A program made the position numbers and the translations under genes. This document shows positions 1 to 8,826 of a DNA stretch of 64,000 bases, in pieces; the first letter of the stretch is position 1; every line of letters begins with the position of its first letter. Source of the DNA: a virus; the IMG/VR virus record IMGVR_UViG_3300032307_000370, positions 1 through 64,000 of that record, one strand, 5' to 3'. The notes beneath the pieces are model-generated. The model had not been told where the DNA came from. It ran no database searches and was given only the letters and a program-made list of their open reading frames with translations.

Positions 1-663
1 ACTAACGGAACTAATGGTTCAAGTGGGACCAACGGTACAAGCGGTACGAATGGTACTTCAGGTGTTAGTGGGGCTTCGGGTACTAGTGGAACAAATGGTA
101 CTTCGGGAACTGGTTTTAACACCATATCACCAACAACCGCAAATAACATACTTACCGCCAACGGAACACCAAATAGTGCCGATAGCGAACCTAACTTAAC
201 TTTTGATGGTAACGTATTAAACGTTACGGGATCAATAGTTCAAACAGGTGGGGGTTATTCATTAATTAATAATCCAACGACCATTTTAACTGGTAATGGA
301 GGATATGGGGACATTGTGACTTTTGGAACAGGAACATTAAGTGCCGGTCAACTTTATTATTATAATAGTTCAGGAGCTTGGGTTGCTGCAGACGCGGATT
401 CGGTGACAACATCTAGTGGTTTATTAGGTATAGCATTAGGATCGGCACCTTCAAATGGTATTGTTTTAAGGGGGTATGTAAGAAATACTTCATACACATT
501 TGCAACCGCAGATATATTATATGTGTCAACAACCGCAGGATCAATTACTTCAACGCAACCTTCAGGATCGGGAGATATTGTTAGAATAGTTGGGTATATG
601 ATAGATTCCTCAACTGATGTTTTATTCTTTAACCCTGATAATACATTCATTGAATTATCTTAA
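1..663 (+). CDS. Collagen-like tail fibre or adhesin, C-terminal part (5' end outside window)
   Basis: The reading frame is open from the first base of the window to a TAA at 661-663, so the gene begins upstream; an internal ATG further in is not the true start. Residues 1-36 are Gly-Xaa-Yaa triplets (GTNGTSG type), the pattern of phage collagen-like trimeric shafts. A short hinge follows and then a segment reading NLTFDGNVLNVTGS, of the kind common near the tips of phage tail fibres. The last 115 residues are beta-rich and Gly/Ser/Thr-rich, with no enzymatic motif. The protein is probably a trimeric fibre on the virion surface that contacts the host. It is followed directly by a promoter-like motif and the first Thr/Pro-repeat gene. 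The family was assigned from composition and repeats, not from a domain hit. Confidence 0.7.
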   Translation, partial: TNGTNGSSGTNGTSGTNGTSGVSGASGTSGTNGTSGTGFNTISPTTANNILTANGTPNSADSEPNLTFDGNVLNVTGSIVQTGGGYSLINNPTTILTGNGGYGDIVTFGTGTLSAGQLYYYNSSGAWVAADADSVTTSSGLLGIALGSAPSNGIVLRGYVRNTSYTFATADILYVSTTAGSITSTQPSGSGDIVRIVGYMIDSSTDVLFFNPDNTFIELS

Positions 664-696
664 TTTATAAAAGGTCATTTATTTTTCTTGTTTGAG

Positions 697-704
697 TATT
701 TATA
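697..704 (+). promoter_or_regulatory. Late-type promoter motif AG-TATTTATA
   Basis: TATTTATA preceded by AG, ending 12 bases before the ATG at 717. It is one of a series of the same strand-oriented motif before structural genes. Function is inferred from recurrence. Confidence 0.5.
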
Positions 705-716
705 ATATATTATATT

Positions 717-2717
717 ATGTCAAATCTTATTAAAATAAATGGTGTTTTATGCGAATCAATTTCAAAAATTGATGGTGTAAACCGTTTAAATATTTTTGAA
801 GTAAATCTTGTTGAATTAATCTGTAACACTCCGACCCCAACACCAACAAATACACCAACGAATACATTAACGCCAACGAACACATTAACGCCAACGAATA
901 CGTTAACTCCGACAAATACTCCAACGAACACATTAACACCAACAAACACATTAACACCAACAAACACATTAACACCAACAAATACTCCAACGAACACATT
1001 AACACCAACAAACACATTAACACCAACAAACACATTAACACCAACAAATACTCCAACGAACACATTAACACCAACAAATACTCAAACTCCGACAAGAACG
1101 GCAACACCAACTTTAACTCCAACAAATACTCAAACTCCAACAAATACTCCAACGAACACATTAACACCAACAAACACATTAACACCAACAAATACGCCAA
1201 CAAACACATTAACACCAACAAATACCCAAACTCCAACCAATACTCCAACGAATACGTTAACTCCGACAAACACATTAACACCAACAAATACCCCAACGAA
1301 TACGTTAACTCCGACAAACACATTAACACCAACAAATACTCAAACACCAACAAATACATTAACTCCAACGGTTACTCCTACGGTTACCCCAACAAATACA
1401 TTAACACCGACTATAACGCCAACGAGAACACCTTCAAATACTCCAACGAATACATTAACACCTACGGTTACACCAACATTTACTCCAACGAATACATTAA
1501 CACCTACGGTTACACCAACATTTACTCCAACAAATACATTAACGCCAACTATAACACCAACGAGAACTCCGTCAAATACACCAACAAACACATTAACACC
1601 TACGGTTACACCAACATTTACACCAACAAATACATTAACTCCAACCATAACACCAACGAGAACTCCATCAAATACGCCAACAAATACATTAACACCAACA
1701 AGAACACCTTCAAATACGCCAACAAACACATTAACTCCAACCATAACACCAACGAGAACACCTTCAAACACACCAACAAATACATTAACACCAACAAGAA
1801 CACCTTCAAACACACCAACAAATACATTAACACCAACCGTAACCGTAACAGAAAGTCCTGGAGCTTGTAAAAATGGTGCTTACGCTAACACTAATGGATT
1901 TGCGGTATTCATTACTTGGTATGACTGTTGTGGTGTTCAACAAAATATGACTGTTCCTGCAAATACAACATTGAATTTAACAACTTGTATTGATGTTACT
2001 CAACCATACACTTCAGGCATAAAAGCAACAGGAGCTTGTAGTCAAGTTTGTCCTTCACCAACACCAACAGTAACAGCAACAAGAACACAAACACCAACAA
2101 GAACACCATCACAAACACCAACAAGAACGCCATCACAAACACCAACAAATACATTAACTCCAACGGTAACTCCAACGAGAACACCATCAAACACACCAAC
2201 AAATACCCCAACAAATAGTTTAACACCAACAAGAACCCAAACACCAACAAATACTCAAACACCAACACCAAGTCCGGGTGGATCAACAACATACAAATAT
2301 AATATTCGTTTGTGTTGCGATGGTGGAGCAACTCCTGGTGTGGTTGAGGTTACATTTACTTTATCCGCAGGAGATGTATTTGTTGATACTAATGGTAATT
2401 GTTGGACGGTCACTACATCATCCACAGGTTCTCCAACCGTAACATTTGACACTTATGTTGGTACAGATTGTAGAGAATGTATGGAGATATACGGTTGTGT
2501 ATGGGAAATTCAATGTTGTCCATCATATTCATTTACAGATTACGTTAGTGATTTAGGATGGGCTGGAATGATATACCCTGGTGCGTTTGTTAAATGTAGT
2601 AACGATTTTTGTTATGAGGTAATACAAGCCGTGATTGCAACACCAACCGAAAGTATCGTTAGTGTATATCGCTCTTGTGACGAATGTTCGGGGGATAGCG
2701 GTAATCCATGTAAATAA
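717..2717 (+). CDS. Mucin-like Thr/Pro-repeat surface protein with Cys-rich modules (TP1)
   Basis: The 666-residue protein has four parts. Residues 1-37 form a short structured head ([20 protein letters not shown]) of the type seen at the N-terminus of phage fibre proteins. Residues 38-378 are almost pure [20 protein letters not shown] repeats. A Cys-rich module of about 65 residues follows, then a second TP tract (about 446-520), then two more Cys-rich modules ending at [13 protein letters not shown]. No signal peptide or membrane segment is seen. Known Thr/Pro tracts of this kind form stiff, extended and often O-glycosylated stalks; here that is inferred. The modules resemble those in the genes at 8827, 19792 and 23637. 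Synonymous third-base differences between repeats indicate selection on the protein. It converges on a glycosyltransferase fusion gene across a terminator. Confidence 0.8.
   Translation: MSNLIKINGVLCESISKIDGVNRLNIFEVNLVELICNTPTPTPTNTPTNTLTPTNTLTPTNTLTPTNTPTNTLTPTNTLTPTNTLTPTNTPTNTLTPTNTLTPTNTLTPTNTPTNTLTPTNTQTPTRTATPTLTPTNTQTPTNTPTNTLTPTNTLTPTNTPTNTLTPTNTQTPTNTPTNTLTPTNTLTPTNTPTNTLTPTNTLTPTNTQTPTNTLTPTVTPTVTPTNTLTPTITPTRTPSNTPTNTLTPTVTPTFTPTNTLTPTVTPTFTPTNTLTPTITPTRTPSNTPTNTLTPTVTPTFTPTNTLTPTITPTRTPSNTPTNTLTPTRTPSNTPTNTLTPTITPTRTPSNTPTNTLTPTRTPSNTPTNTLTPTVTVTESPGACKNGAYANTNGFAVFITWYDCCGVQQNMTVPANTTLNLTTCIDVTQPYTSGIKATGACSQVCPSPTPTVTATRTQTPTRTPSQTPTRTPSQTPTNTLTPTVTPTRTPSNTPTNTPTNSLTPTRTQTPTNTQTPTPSPGGSTTYKYNIRLCCDGGATPGVVEVTFTLSAGDVFVDTNGNCWTVTTSSTGSPTVTFDTYVGTDCRECMEIYGCVWEIQCCPSYSFTDYVSDLGWAGMIYPGAFVKCSNDFCYEVIQAVIATPTESIVSVYRSCDECSGDSGNPCK
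828..1850 (+). repeat. Coding tandem repeat, mostly 18- and 12-base [10 protein letters not shown] units
   Basis: About one kilobase of near-identical short units encoding Thr-Pro-Thr-Asn-Thr-Leu and the variants [16 protein letters not shown] and TPTITPTR. Unit order changes along the tract: TPTNTL is early and TRTPSN units are late, consistent with local duplication by slippage or recombination. Wobble positions vary between copies. Confidence 0.9.
2052..2276 (+). repeat. Second Thr/Pro coding repeat tract of TP1
   Basis: Encodes [20 protein letters not shown] followed by further TPTRTPSQ and TPTNT units. It links two Cys-rich modules. Confidence 0.85.
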
Positions 2718-2736
2718 TAGTAATCTATAAAATAAA

Positions 2737-2763
2737 AAACCCCACCTTTTAAAGATGGGGTTT
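2737..2763. terminator. Bidirectional rho-independent terminator
   Basis: An inverted repeat AAACCCCACCTTT / AAAGATGGGGTTT with one non-Watson-Crick position, flanked by A-rich sequence on the left and T-rich sequence on the right. It lies between the convergent stops at 2717 (plus) and 2769 (minus) and can serve both genes. Confidence 0.85.
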
Positions 2764-2768
2764 AATTT

Positions 2769-5693
2769 TTATTTTCTGTTATCCATATAAATTATTATCT
2801 CATTATACCATTCCATAAAATGTTCATTCCATAAATCCCATTTTATATCTACACCGTCCACCGAATATATTTGAAAATTTTCAAATTGAGGTAGAATGTT
2901 ATCTCTAAACCATCGGAATTTACATTTATGAAAATTTTCATCTTCCCTCATATGAAATTCAGTTACAATCTTTGGGATAGTTTTTAAGAATTCAATATTA
3001 CTTTGTTGGAATACGTCGTATTCTCCACCTTCACAATCACACTTTAGGAAATCAATATGGTTGATATTATTTTCTTCCAAAAATTCTTTGAAGGTAAACG
3101 TTGGTACATTTTCTGTAACATTATCCCACGATATGGTAATATGTTTTTTATCTGTTATTGCTCCCTGTATAATTTTAACATTGTCTTGACCAACATTATT
3201 ATGTAAAACTCCAATCTGATATGATAAAGGTTCAACAACGTAACATTGTTTAGGGTTCTTTGGTAAAATCTTATATGTGAATGGACCCAATGATGCCCCT
3301 AAATCCACAACAATATCACCTTCCTCAACCTCAAAAAATCTTTCATAGGTATTATCTTCAAATATTTCTTTGGTTGCCTGATCTTTATACCAATCAGTTT
3401 TACCACCCCAATCAAATGGTTTGTCATCTATCATTTCTTCCATTACTTCATTATTTATTATTTTATTTATTTCTTTTATAACCATATCGGTACTAATACG
3501 TTTCGTACATTCAAACATCCGATCGGTATTTTTATGTAATGGACACCAATTCCAATCACCGGCATCTAATCTTTCCGAATTAAAACATCCGTGACAAACA
3601 TTTTCATTAATGACCCTATAAGTATCCAAAGTTGTTTCCGCCCATTTTTCACTAAACCCTGAGATTAAAACAACGGGTAATTTACAAGCCCAAGCCAACC
3701 AAGATAAACCTGAACCTAAACCAACGAAGAATTCACATTCGGATAAGTCGTTAATGACTTCTTGTAAGTTTCCTCCTTTAAAAATGGTTACCCCTTTTGG
3801 GTAATGGTTATTCATATAACCATTTCCTTCTTTAGAGTATATCATACATTCATACCCTAATGAGTTTAGGTAGTCAACCACTTTTTGCCAACCATCAGAG
3901 TTATTCCAATACTTTGCCTGTGCGGTTGAATGGAACCCAATCCCAACCTTTTTTTTCTTTGTGGTCTTAGGTAGATTTAATTTTGGTCTTATTTCTTTAT
4001 ACTCTAAACCTAAAATATCGGTTGCAGTTTTTTGTAGTGGTATTTTCTTAAAGTCAATTGGGTTTCTATTTTTATCAAACTTTCCGTCTTTATCGTAAAA
4101 CCAACCCAATCTATATTGAGCGTGTATATTTGGGACAACATCTCCCGGATCAACAAACTCTATATTCGGATATTGATCTCTAAATAAATCATTCATAAAA
4201 GTTGATACAATCAATTTACAATCATGTTTTTGTCTAAACACTTCCATATATGGTATCCATGCCAATGTATCTCCCAATGATTTAGACCCAAACGATATGT
4301 AAACCCTATTATCCTTTAAATTCAAAGTTTGATCATATATGGTCTTACCTTCTTCTTCAACGGTTGTTCTCCACTTAACAAAATATTCGGTATTCAATTT
4401 AACCCAACTATTAATTGATAATTGGTTTTGATAAACAACATTATTGTTGTTATCATAAAATTTTATCGTGAATAAGTTTTTACTTTCTCCTTGTACCTCA
4501 AAGTAAGGTTGGGTTACATAATGTCTTATAAATGTATAATTATTTGTGATCGGTTTGTTTTCGGTAATTTCTAAATCCATTACCATTTTATACATAGTTA
4601 ATAACTCTTCACCAAAGTTTTCATCATTAGGAACTTTATATGTTTTATCGTCATTAATTAAATTAACTAATTGTTTGGAGATATTATCAATACCTTCTTC
4701 AATTGGGGTTATATAGTTTTCAAACATACCAACATATTGTGGTAAATTTCTTGTTAGGATTTTTAACCCATAGTTAATAGATTCTCTTAAAACTAAAGGG
4801 TTACACTCCCAAGTTGAATTAAACATTAACACGTCACAAGCTTGCATGAATTTATCAACATCATCTCTTTCTCCCCAAACTTTTACATTTGATGGTAGGT
4901 TCTTCATAATTGGACCCCAATACTCTTCAAAGTTAGGTGCTTGATTACCAATAAAGTGAAATTGTATTTCGGGATTAGATTCAACCAAAGTTCTTGCAAC
5001 CTCAACTCCCTCACCTTGATTTTTTCCACTTGTCCATAATCCAACATTTAATACATGAGTTTTAAACATATCCATTCCAAGTTCATCCCTAACTTTAATT
5101 TTTTGAATTAATGGAATTTGGTTAATATTTAAATCTACACCATTTTCTTTTGATATCTCCCTAACTTTATTTTCATAAGGATACAAATTTAAAAATTTCA
5201 TGGGTGTTGTATTCTTAAATGTATTTTCCATATGATATGGTGTAACTAAAGAATATGCGTCAGGTTGTAATTTTTTATTTGTTTTTGGGTCATACCATAT
5301 GTTATGACACGTCTCAATAATTCTCCAAGTCCTATTATTAGAATATAATTGATTTAATAAATCTAATGGTATTTTATTAAAAGATTCAAACCCATCTAAC
5401 ATTTCTTCTGAGTGAATAACATCAATATTATTATTTTTAATAATATCAATTAACATATATTTTTTATCAACCTCATCAGTTCCACCTAATGTAAAGAAAT
5501 GATCGTTACCCAATAATTCAATAATTTTATTTCTTTGAACCACATATGTAGAACTGAATTGAGAATACTCAACCAAAAATAATTCAATCCGATCTTTATA
5601 ATCTTGTAATGACTCAATTCTTTTTAATACGAACTGAGGCATACCACCTGTTGATAAGTGGGGCGTTATATATAATAATTTAATCTTTTTCAT
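2769..5693 (-). CDS. Three-domain glycan enzyme: GT4-like + GT9-like glycosyltransferases + FkbM methyltransferase
   Basis: The 974-residue protein joins three enzymes. Residues 1 to about 375 resemble GT-B family 4 glycosyltransferases: the start LLYITPHLSTGGMPQFVLKR, then VLNVGLWTSGKNQ, and CDVLMFNSTWECNPLVLRES. Residues about 455-760 resemble the family 9 (heptosyltransferase-like) fold: SFGSKSLGDTLAWIPYMEVF, GIGFHSTAQAKYW and ECEFFVGLGSGLSWLAWACK, followed by a CHGCF Cys pair. Residues about 785-974 are an FkbM-type SAM methyltransferase, with motif I VVDLGASLGPF and later DFLKCDCEGGEYDVF. Together they would add two sugars and O-methylate one. It stands alone on the minus strand between a TP-repeat gene and a LamG protein, which suggests a virion-glycan role. 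The acceptor is unknown. Fold assignments are by motif only. Confidence 0.8.
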   Translation of the reverse strand: MKKIKLLYITPHLSTGGMPQFVLKRIESLQDYKDRIELFLVEYSQFSSTYVVQRNKIIELLGNDHFFTLGGTDEVDKKYMLIDIIKNNNIDVIHSEEMLDGFESFNKIPLDLLNQLYSNNRTWRIIETCHNIWYDPKTNKKLQPDAYSLVTPYHMENTFKNTTPMKFLNLYPYENKVREISKENGVDLNINQIPLIQKIKVRDELGMDMFKTHVLNVGLWTSGKNQGEGVEVARTLVESNPEIQFHFIGNQAPNFEEYWGPIMKNLPSNVKVWGERDDVDKFMQACDVLMFNSTWECNPLVLRESINYGLKILTRNLPQYVGMFENYITPIEEGIDNISKQLVNLINDDKTYKVPNDENFGEELLTMYKMVMDLEITENKPITNNYTFIRHYVTQPYFEVQGESKNLFTIKFYDNNNNVVYQNQLSINSWVKLNTEYFVKWRTTVEEEGKTIYDQTLNLKDNRVYISFGSKSLGDTLAWIPYMEVFRQKHDCKLIVSTFMNDLFRDQYPNIEFVDPGDVVPNIHAQYRLGWFYDKDGKFDKNRNPIDFKKIPLQKTATDILGLEYKEIRPKLNLPKTTKKKKVGIGFHSTAQAKYWNNSDGWQKVVDYLNSLGYECMIYSKEGNGYMNNHYPKGVTIFKGGNLQEVINDLSECEFFVGLGSGLSWLAWACKLPVVLISGFSEKWAETTLDTYRVINENVCHGCFNSERLDAGDWNWCPLHKNTDRMFECTKRISTDMVIKEINKIINNEVMEEMIDDKPFDWGGKTDWYKDQATKEIFEDNTYERFFEVEEGDIVVDLGASLGPFTYKILPKNPKQCYVVEPLSYQIGVLHNNVGQDNVKIIQGAITDKKHITISWDNVTENVPTFTFKEFLEENNINHIDFLKCDCEGGEYDVFQQSNIEFLKTIPKIVTEFHMREDENFHKCKFRWFRDNILPQFENFQIYSVDGVDIKWDLWNEHFMEWYNEIIIYMDNRK

Positions 5694-5730
5694 AATAATA
5701 AAAATAGGTTATTGAGAATTAAAATTAAAG

Positions 5731-5738
5731 TATTTATA
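5731..5738 (+). promoter_or_regulatory. Late-type promoter motif AG-TATTTATA
   Basis: TATTTATA preceded by AG, ending 13 bases before the ATG at 5752. It lies in the 58-base gap between divergent genes. The minus gene has only a looser TATTTTTA near its own start. Confidence 0.5.
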
Positions 5739-5751
5739 AAATAAAGATTAA

Positions 5752-7341
5752 ATGCCAAATTCAATAAAATATAATGCAAGTGCGGAAACTTTATCACTTA
5801 AAAAAGGTAACTTTTGGATTGGTACTGGTGATGTTGGGAAAGGTCCGACAAGTACCTCAGGATTTTACAATGGGATCACACCCCCATCCGGTGGGTATAC
5901 AATATATTTAAACAAAGCATCAGGTGGACCATCAATATATGTTGCTTATGATGATACTGAATTAATAAGTATGACTAATAAAATTGCAGGAACAAGTTAT
6001 AGTACGGCAAATGAATGTTTAAATTATTATACATCCCAAACAGATAAAGTTATCTCCAATAAAGAATGTCCAGCAATTATTACAAATGGATTAGTTTTAA
6101 ATATTGATGCAAGTTTTACGCCTTCATACCCAAAAAACGGCACCACATGGTACGATATAAGTGGTGGTGGTAATAATGGGACTTTAATTAATGGGACAAC
6201 CTTTAGTACGGATAATGGTGGTACTATTTTGTTTGACGGTGTGGACGATTATGTTGATATAAATAATAATTCGTCTTTACAGATTGTAGATAATATTACT
6301 ATTGAGATTATAGTTAAAATTAATTCCACAAATATAGGTGATATAAAAGTTATTGCAAATAAATATTCTGGTACGGGTTGGGAATTTCTTTTAGATTCGT
6401 CAGGGAAATTTGTATTAGCAGGAAGAAATGGAGATGGAACCTATTATACTAGTAATAGTCAAACAGTGGTTGCCAACAATAATTACTCTCATTTGGTTGG
6501 TATAAAATCAGGTTTATTATGGCAAACATATGTTAATGGAACTTTAACCTCCACAACAAATGCCAATTCAACAGGTACGTTATCTAACAATACGAATATG
6601 CAGATTGGTAGGGAGGGTCCGAATTACTACACATCCATGTATTTACCATCATTTAAAATATACAACCGAGCTTTATCATCCTCAGAAGTTCTACAAAATT
6701 ATAATGCAACCACATTTTTAGGGTCACAATATAATCCCGCAAATTCAGCTGCGTCAATTTTATCTGTAAACCCATCCGCAACGGATGGATATTATTGGAT
6801 TAATACCAGTTTAGGTCCGAGACAATTATATTGCATCATGTCTCAAGGAGGATGGATGGGAGTTACAAGTGAACTTAGCCCTCAGATTGCAAATTTAGGG
6901 TCATCAGCATCTTGGGAAACTAACACAAATAGAAGATTACAAAGTGCCAACTCTCAAGTATTAAATGTTACGGTTCAAGAAGGTGACTGTGGTTCTCCAA
7001 AATACTATCAATTACGTAGCCCAAGTGTAAACGGATTAAACCATAGTCAAACTATGTTGTTAATACAAAGAGTTACAACCATAGGTCAATGTTCATATAT
7101 AACAGATACGGTTAGTAATGGATATTATACCGGACCAGAATATACCGGAACTTACACTTCTTCCGCAATGTGTACATGGGGTGATGGTAATTTTGCTAAT
7201 ACTTGTTGTGGAGCCCAAAACATGACAGGATTAAAAACTTATTGGGTATTAATAGGTAGTGGTACTAACTCAAGTTTAACTTACCAAGTACAATGTGCCG
7301 GTGGTAGTGGTCAACATTACCATATGTGGTTTGTAAAATAA
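5752..7341 (+). CDS. LamG/concanavalin-like lectin plus fibrinogen-like domain surface protein
   Basis: The protein has 529 residues. Residues 1 to about 110 are an unrecognised N-terminal domain, probably for virion attachment. Residues about 111-315 form a LamG-type (concanavalin A-like) jelly roll: GLVLNIDAS at the start, TILFDGVDDYVDI, IQIGREG-like MQIGREGPNYYTSMY and the closing IYNRALSSSEVLQNY. Residues about 330-529 resemble a fibrinogen-like C-terminal domain (ATDGYYWINTSLGPRQLYCI, then MSQGGWMGV) with several cysteines (CCGAQ, CAGG). Proteins of this build bind carbohydrate. This one probably recognises host surface glycans, or packs against sugars on the neighbouring TP fibres. It has no enzymatic motif. 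The assignment rests on characteristic strands, not a search. Confidence 0.75.
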   Translation: MPNSIKYNASAETLSLKKGNFWIGTGDVGKGPTSTSGFYNGITPPSGGYTIYLNKASGGPSIYVAYDDTELISMTNKIAGTSYSTANECLNYYTSQTDKVISNKECPAIITNGLVLNIDASFTPSYPKNGTTWYDISGGGNNGTLINGTTFSTDNGGTILFDGVDDYVDINNNSSLQIVDNITIEIIVKINSTNIGDIKVIANKYSGTGWEFLLDSSGKFVLAGRNGDGTYYTSNSQTVVANNNYSHLVGIKSGLLWQTYVNGTLTSTTNANSTGTLSNNTNMQIGREGPNYYTSMYLPSFKIYNRALSSSEVLQNYNATTFLGSQYNPANSAASILSVNPSATDGYYWINTSLGPRQLYCIMSQGGWMGVTSELSPQIANLGSSASWETNTNRRLQSANSQVLNVTVQEGDCGSPKYYQLRSPSVNGLNHSQTMLLIQRVTTIGQCSYITDTVSNGYYTGPEYTGTYTSSAMCTWGDGNFANTCCGAQNMTGLKTYWVLIGSGTNSSLTYQVQCAGGSGQHYHMWFVK

Positions 7342-7348
7342 TATAATT

Positions 7349-7546
7349 ATGGCGTATATAATAGTTAAAAATGTTATGGGAATTATTGGAGAACAAATCT
7401 TAATATACCCATTTAGAGAAGGGGATCAAATATATAGTTATGTTACTATGGAAGAAGCCCAACAAAAACTTAATGAGATTCAAAATGAAATCATTTACAG
7501 TGATTGTACCCTTCAAATTATTGAGGATAATGATTGGTATTTATAG
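7349..7546 (+). CDS. Small hypothetical protein (65 aa)
   Basis: Starts 7 bases after the lectin gene and encodes a 65-residue acidic protein, MAYIIVKNVMGIIGEQ onward, predicted alpha/beta with a short amphipathic helix (MEEAQQKLNEIQNEI). No family is recognised. Close spacing indicates co-transcription with the lectin gene, so a chaperone or accessory role is possible but unsupported. Confidence 0.6.
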   Translation: MAYIIVKNVMGIIGEQILIYPFREGDQIYSYVTMEEAQQKLNEIQNEIIYSDCTLQIIEDNDWYL

Positions 7547-7548
7547 TT

Positions 7549-7821
7549 ATGGAAACTCAAGAATATGATAATAGAAGATTTATGATATTTTCAGTAACTG
7601 AATTAAATCAAATTGATTTTAATGAAGTTTTAGAAACATCAATAGACACCGTAAGAAAATCGGTGGACCAATTAAAAACATTTGTAAAGTGGGAGAATGT
7701 AATACCCGAATGCGTAACTAATCTAACAACAAAGGAGGGTCCTTATACTTATGAAGAGATATTAGTAATTTTGGCAACACCAGAATGGACAGATCCGAAC
7801 CCTCCAATGATAATACCATAA
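7549..7821 (+). CDS. Small hypothetical protein (90 aa)
   Basis: The ATG at 7549 is preferred over an in-frame TTG at 7534 because the upstream stop is at 7544-7546 and the ATG gives METQEYDNRRFMIFS. The 90-residue protein is acidic, with a helix near residues 25-45 (VLETSIDTVRKSVDQLKTFV) and a Pro-rich tail (DPNPPMIIP). No family is recognised. It belongs to the small cluster behind the lectin gene. Confidence 0.6.
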   Translation: METQEYDNRRFMIFSVTELNQIDFNEVLETSIDTVRKSVDQLKTFVKWENVIPECVTNLTTKEGPYTYEEILVILATPEWTDPNPPMIIP

Positions 7822-7859
7822 CTTATTTATTTTTATCTCATAGCCTTTATAATTAAGAT

Positions 7860-8798
7860 ATGAAAAAAGTTTGTTTGGATGTTTCGGGCGCAAGAGCGTT
7901 AGGTGATACCTTGGCTTCAACTCCCACTTTAAGAAAACTCTATCATTCATATAATCAAAAAATTTCCATCATAACTCACCACCCATATTTATTTCATAAT
8001 AACCCATACGTTGATGTGGTATACAACGAACTAACTATTCCGATAACCGATGAACAAAAACAAGAATATGAAATTTTTAATTCGTTCAACATTGGGTATC
8101 ACCCAAATGGTGTTTGTTATAAACATAATACGATGGATATAAGACAGTTCCACGCAATTAATCTTGGGTTTATGTTAACCAAAGATGAGATGGTGTTGGA
8201 TTACATTTCAGATCCGTACGAACCTATTGAAGGTCTACCTGAAAAATACGTTTTAATACACCCCGTTCAGAATTGGAACTCAAGAACGTGGGATGCAAAA
8301 AAATGGCAACTACTCACAAAACTTTTAAACGAAAGGGGTATTGCCGTTGTGTCGGTCGGTAAAGATTCTTCCGAACTCGGAGGATCTAATGTTGATAAAC
8401 CGGTATTCAATTTCCCAATAGAATTAGGTATGAACCTAATGAACCAAACTACATTATCTCAAACGTGGCATTTAATTAATAATAGTATGTGTTTTATCAC
8501 TATGGATTCAGGTTTATTACATTTGGCGGGAACGACAGATGTACATATTATTCAATTGGGTAGTTCAATAAATCCTGAGTTCAGATCACCATTTAGAAAA
8601 GGATCACAAGAATATAAATACCATTATGTTAGAGGTGGTTGCGGATTAAATTGTGCTTCAGATATGAAATATGGGGTTAGAGAATGGCAATCAATACAAG
8701 GAATACCATCTTTAGTTAATTGTTTGGAAAGAAAAGAAACTTTTGAGTGTCACCCAAACCCATTGATGGTATATAATAAAGTTATGGAAATAATATAA
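7860..8798 (+). CDS. Family 9-like (heptosyltransferase-type) glycosyltransferase
   Basis: The 312-residue protein has the GT9 layout. The N-terminal GARALGDTLASTPTLRKLY has the Gly-Asp acceptor-side signature. YVLIHPVQNWNSRTWDAKKW opens the C-terminal Rossmann half, and FITMDSGLLHLAGTTDVHII is the nucleotide-sugar loop. A Cys-rich stretch follows (GGCGLNCASDMKYG, NCLERKETFECHPNP), as in phage and LPS members that carry a CxxC-like tail. It matches the middle domain of the fusion protein at 2769-5693 in type and length. It sits directly before TP-repeat gene 2, supporting a role in decorating that protein or a related glycan. Donor and acceptor sugars cannot be read from sequence. Confidence 0.8.
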   Translation: MKKVCLDVSGARALGDTLASTPTLRKLYHSYNQKISIITHHPYLFHNNPYVDVVYNELTIPITDEQKQEYEIFNSFNIGYHPNGVCYKHNTMDIRQFHAINLGFMLTKDEMVLDYISDPYEPIEGLPEKYVLIHPVQNWNSRTWDAKKWQLLTKLLNERGIAVVSVGKDSSELGGSNVDKPVFNFPIELGMNLMNQTTLSQTWHLINNSMCFITMDSGLLHLAGTTDVHIIQLGSSINPEFRSPFRKGSQEYKYHYVRGGCGLNCASDMKYGVREWQSIQGIPSLVNCLERKETFECHPNPLMVYNKVMEII

Positions 8799-8805
8799 AA
8801 AGTAG

Positions 8806-8813
8806 TATTTATA
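8806..8813 (+). promoter_or_regulatory. Late-type promoter motif AG-TATTTATA
   Basis: TATTTATA preceded by AG, ending 13 bases before the ATG at 8827, in the 28-base gap after the GT9 gene. The spacing matches that before TP1 and the lectin gene. Confidence 0.5.
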
Positions 8814-8826
8814 ATAAAATAATTTA

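Noticed and set aside
730-1836. Long minus-strand frames of Val/Gly/Phe or Leu/Tyr repeats opposite TP1
   Set aside because: They are the antisense image of the Thr/Pro repeats, have no leader signals and lack independent coding character. The same applies to 9447-10001 minus opposite TP2.
828-1850. Repeat tract considered as a CRISPR array
   Set aside because: Units are 12-18 bases, contiguous, without spacers and fully coding.
7538-7545. TATTTATA motif just before the ATG at 7549
   Set aside because: It lies inside the end of the previous gene (Trp-Tyr-Leu codons) with only three bases before the start, so it is probably chance.
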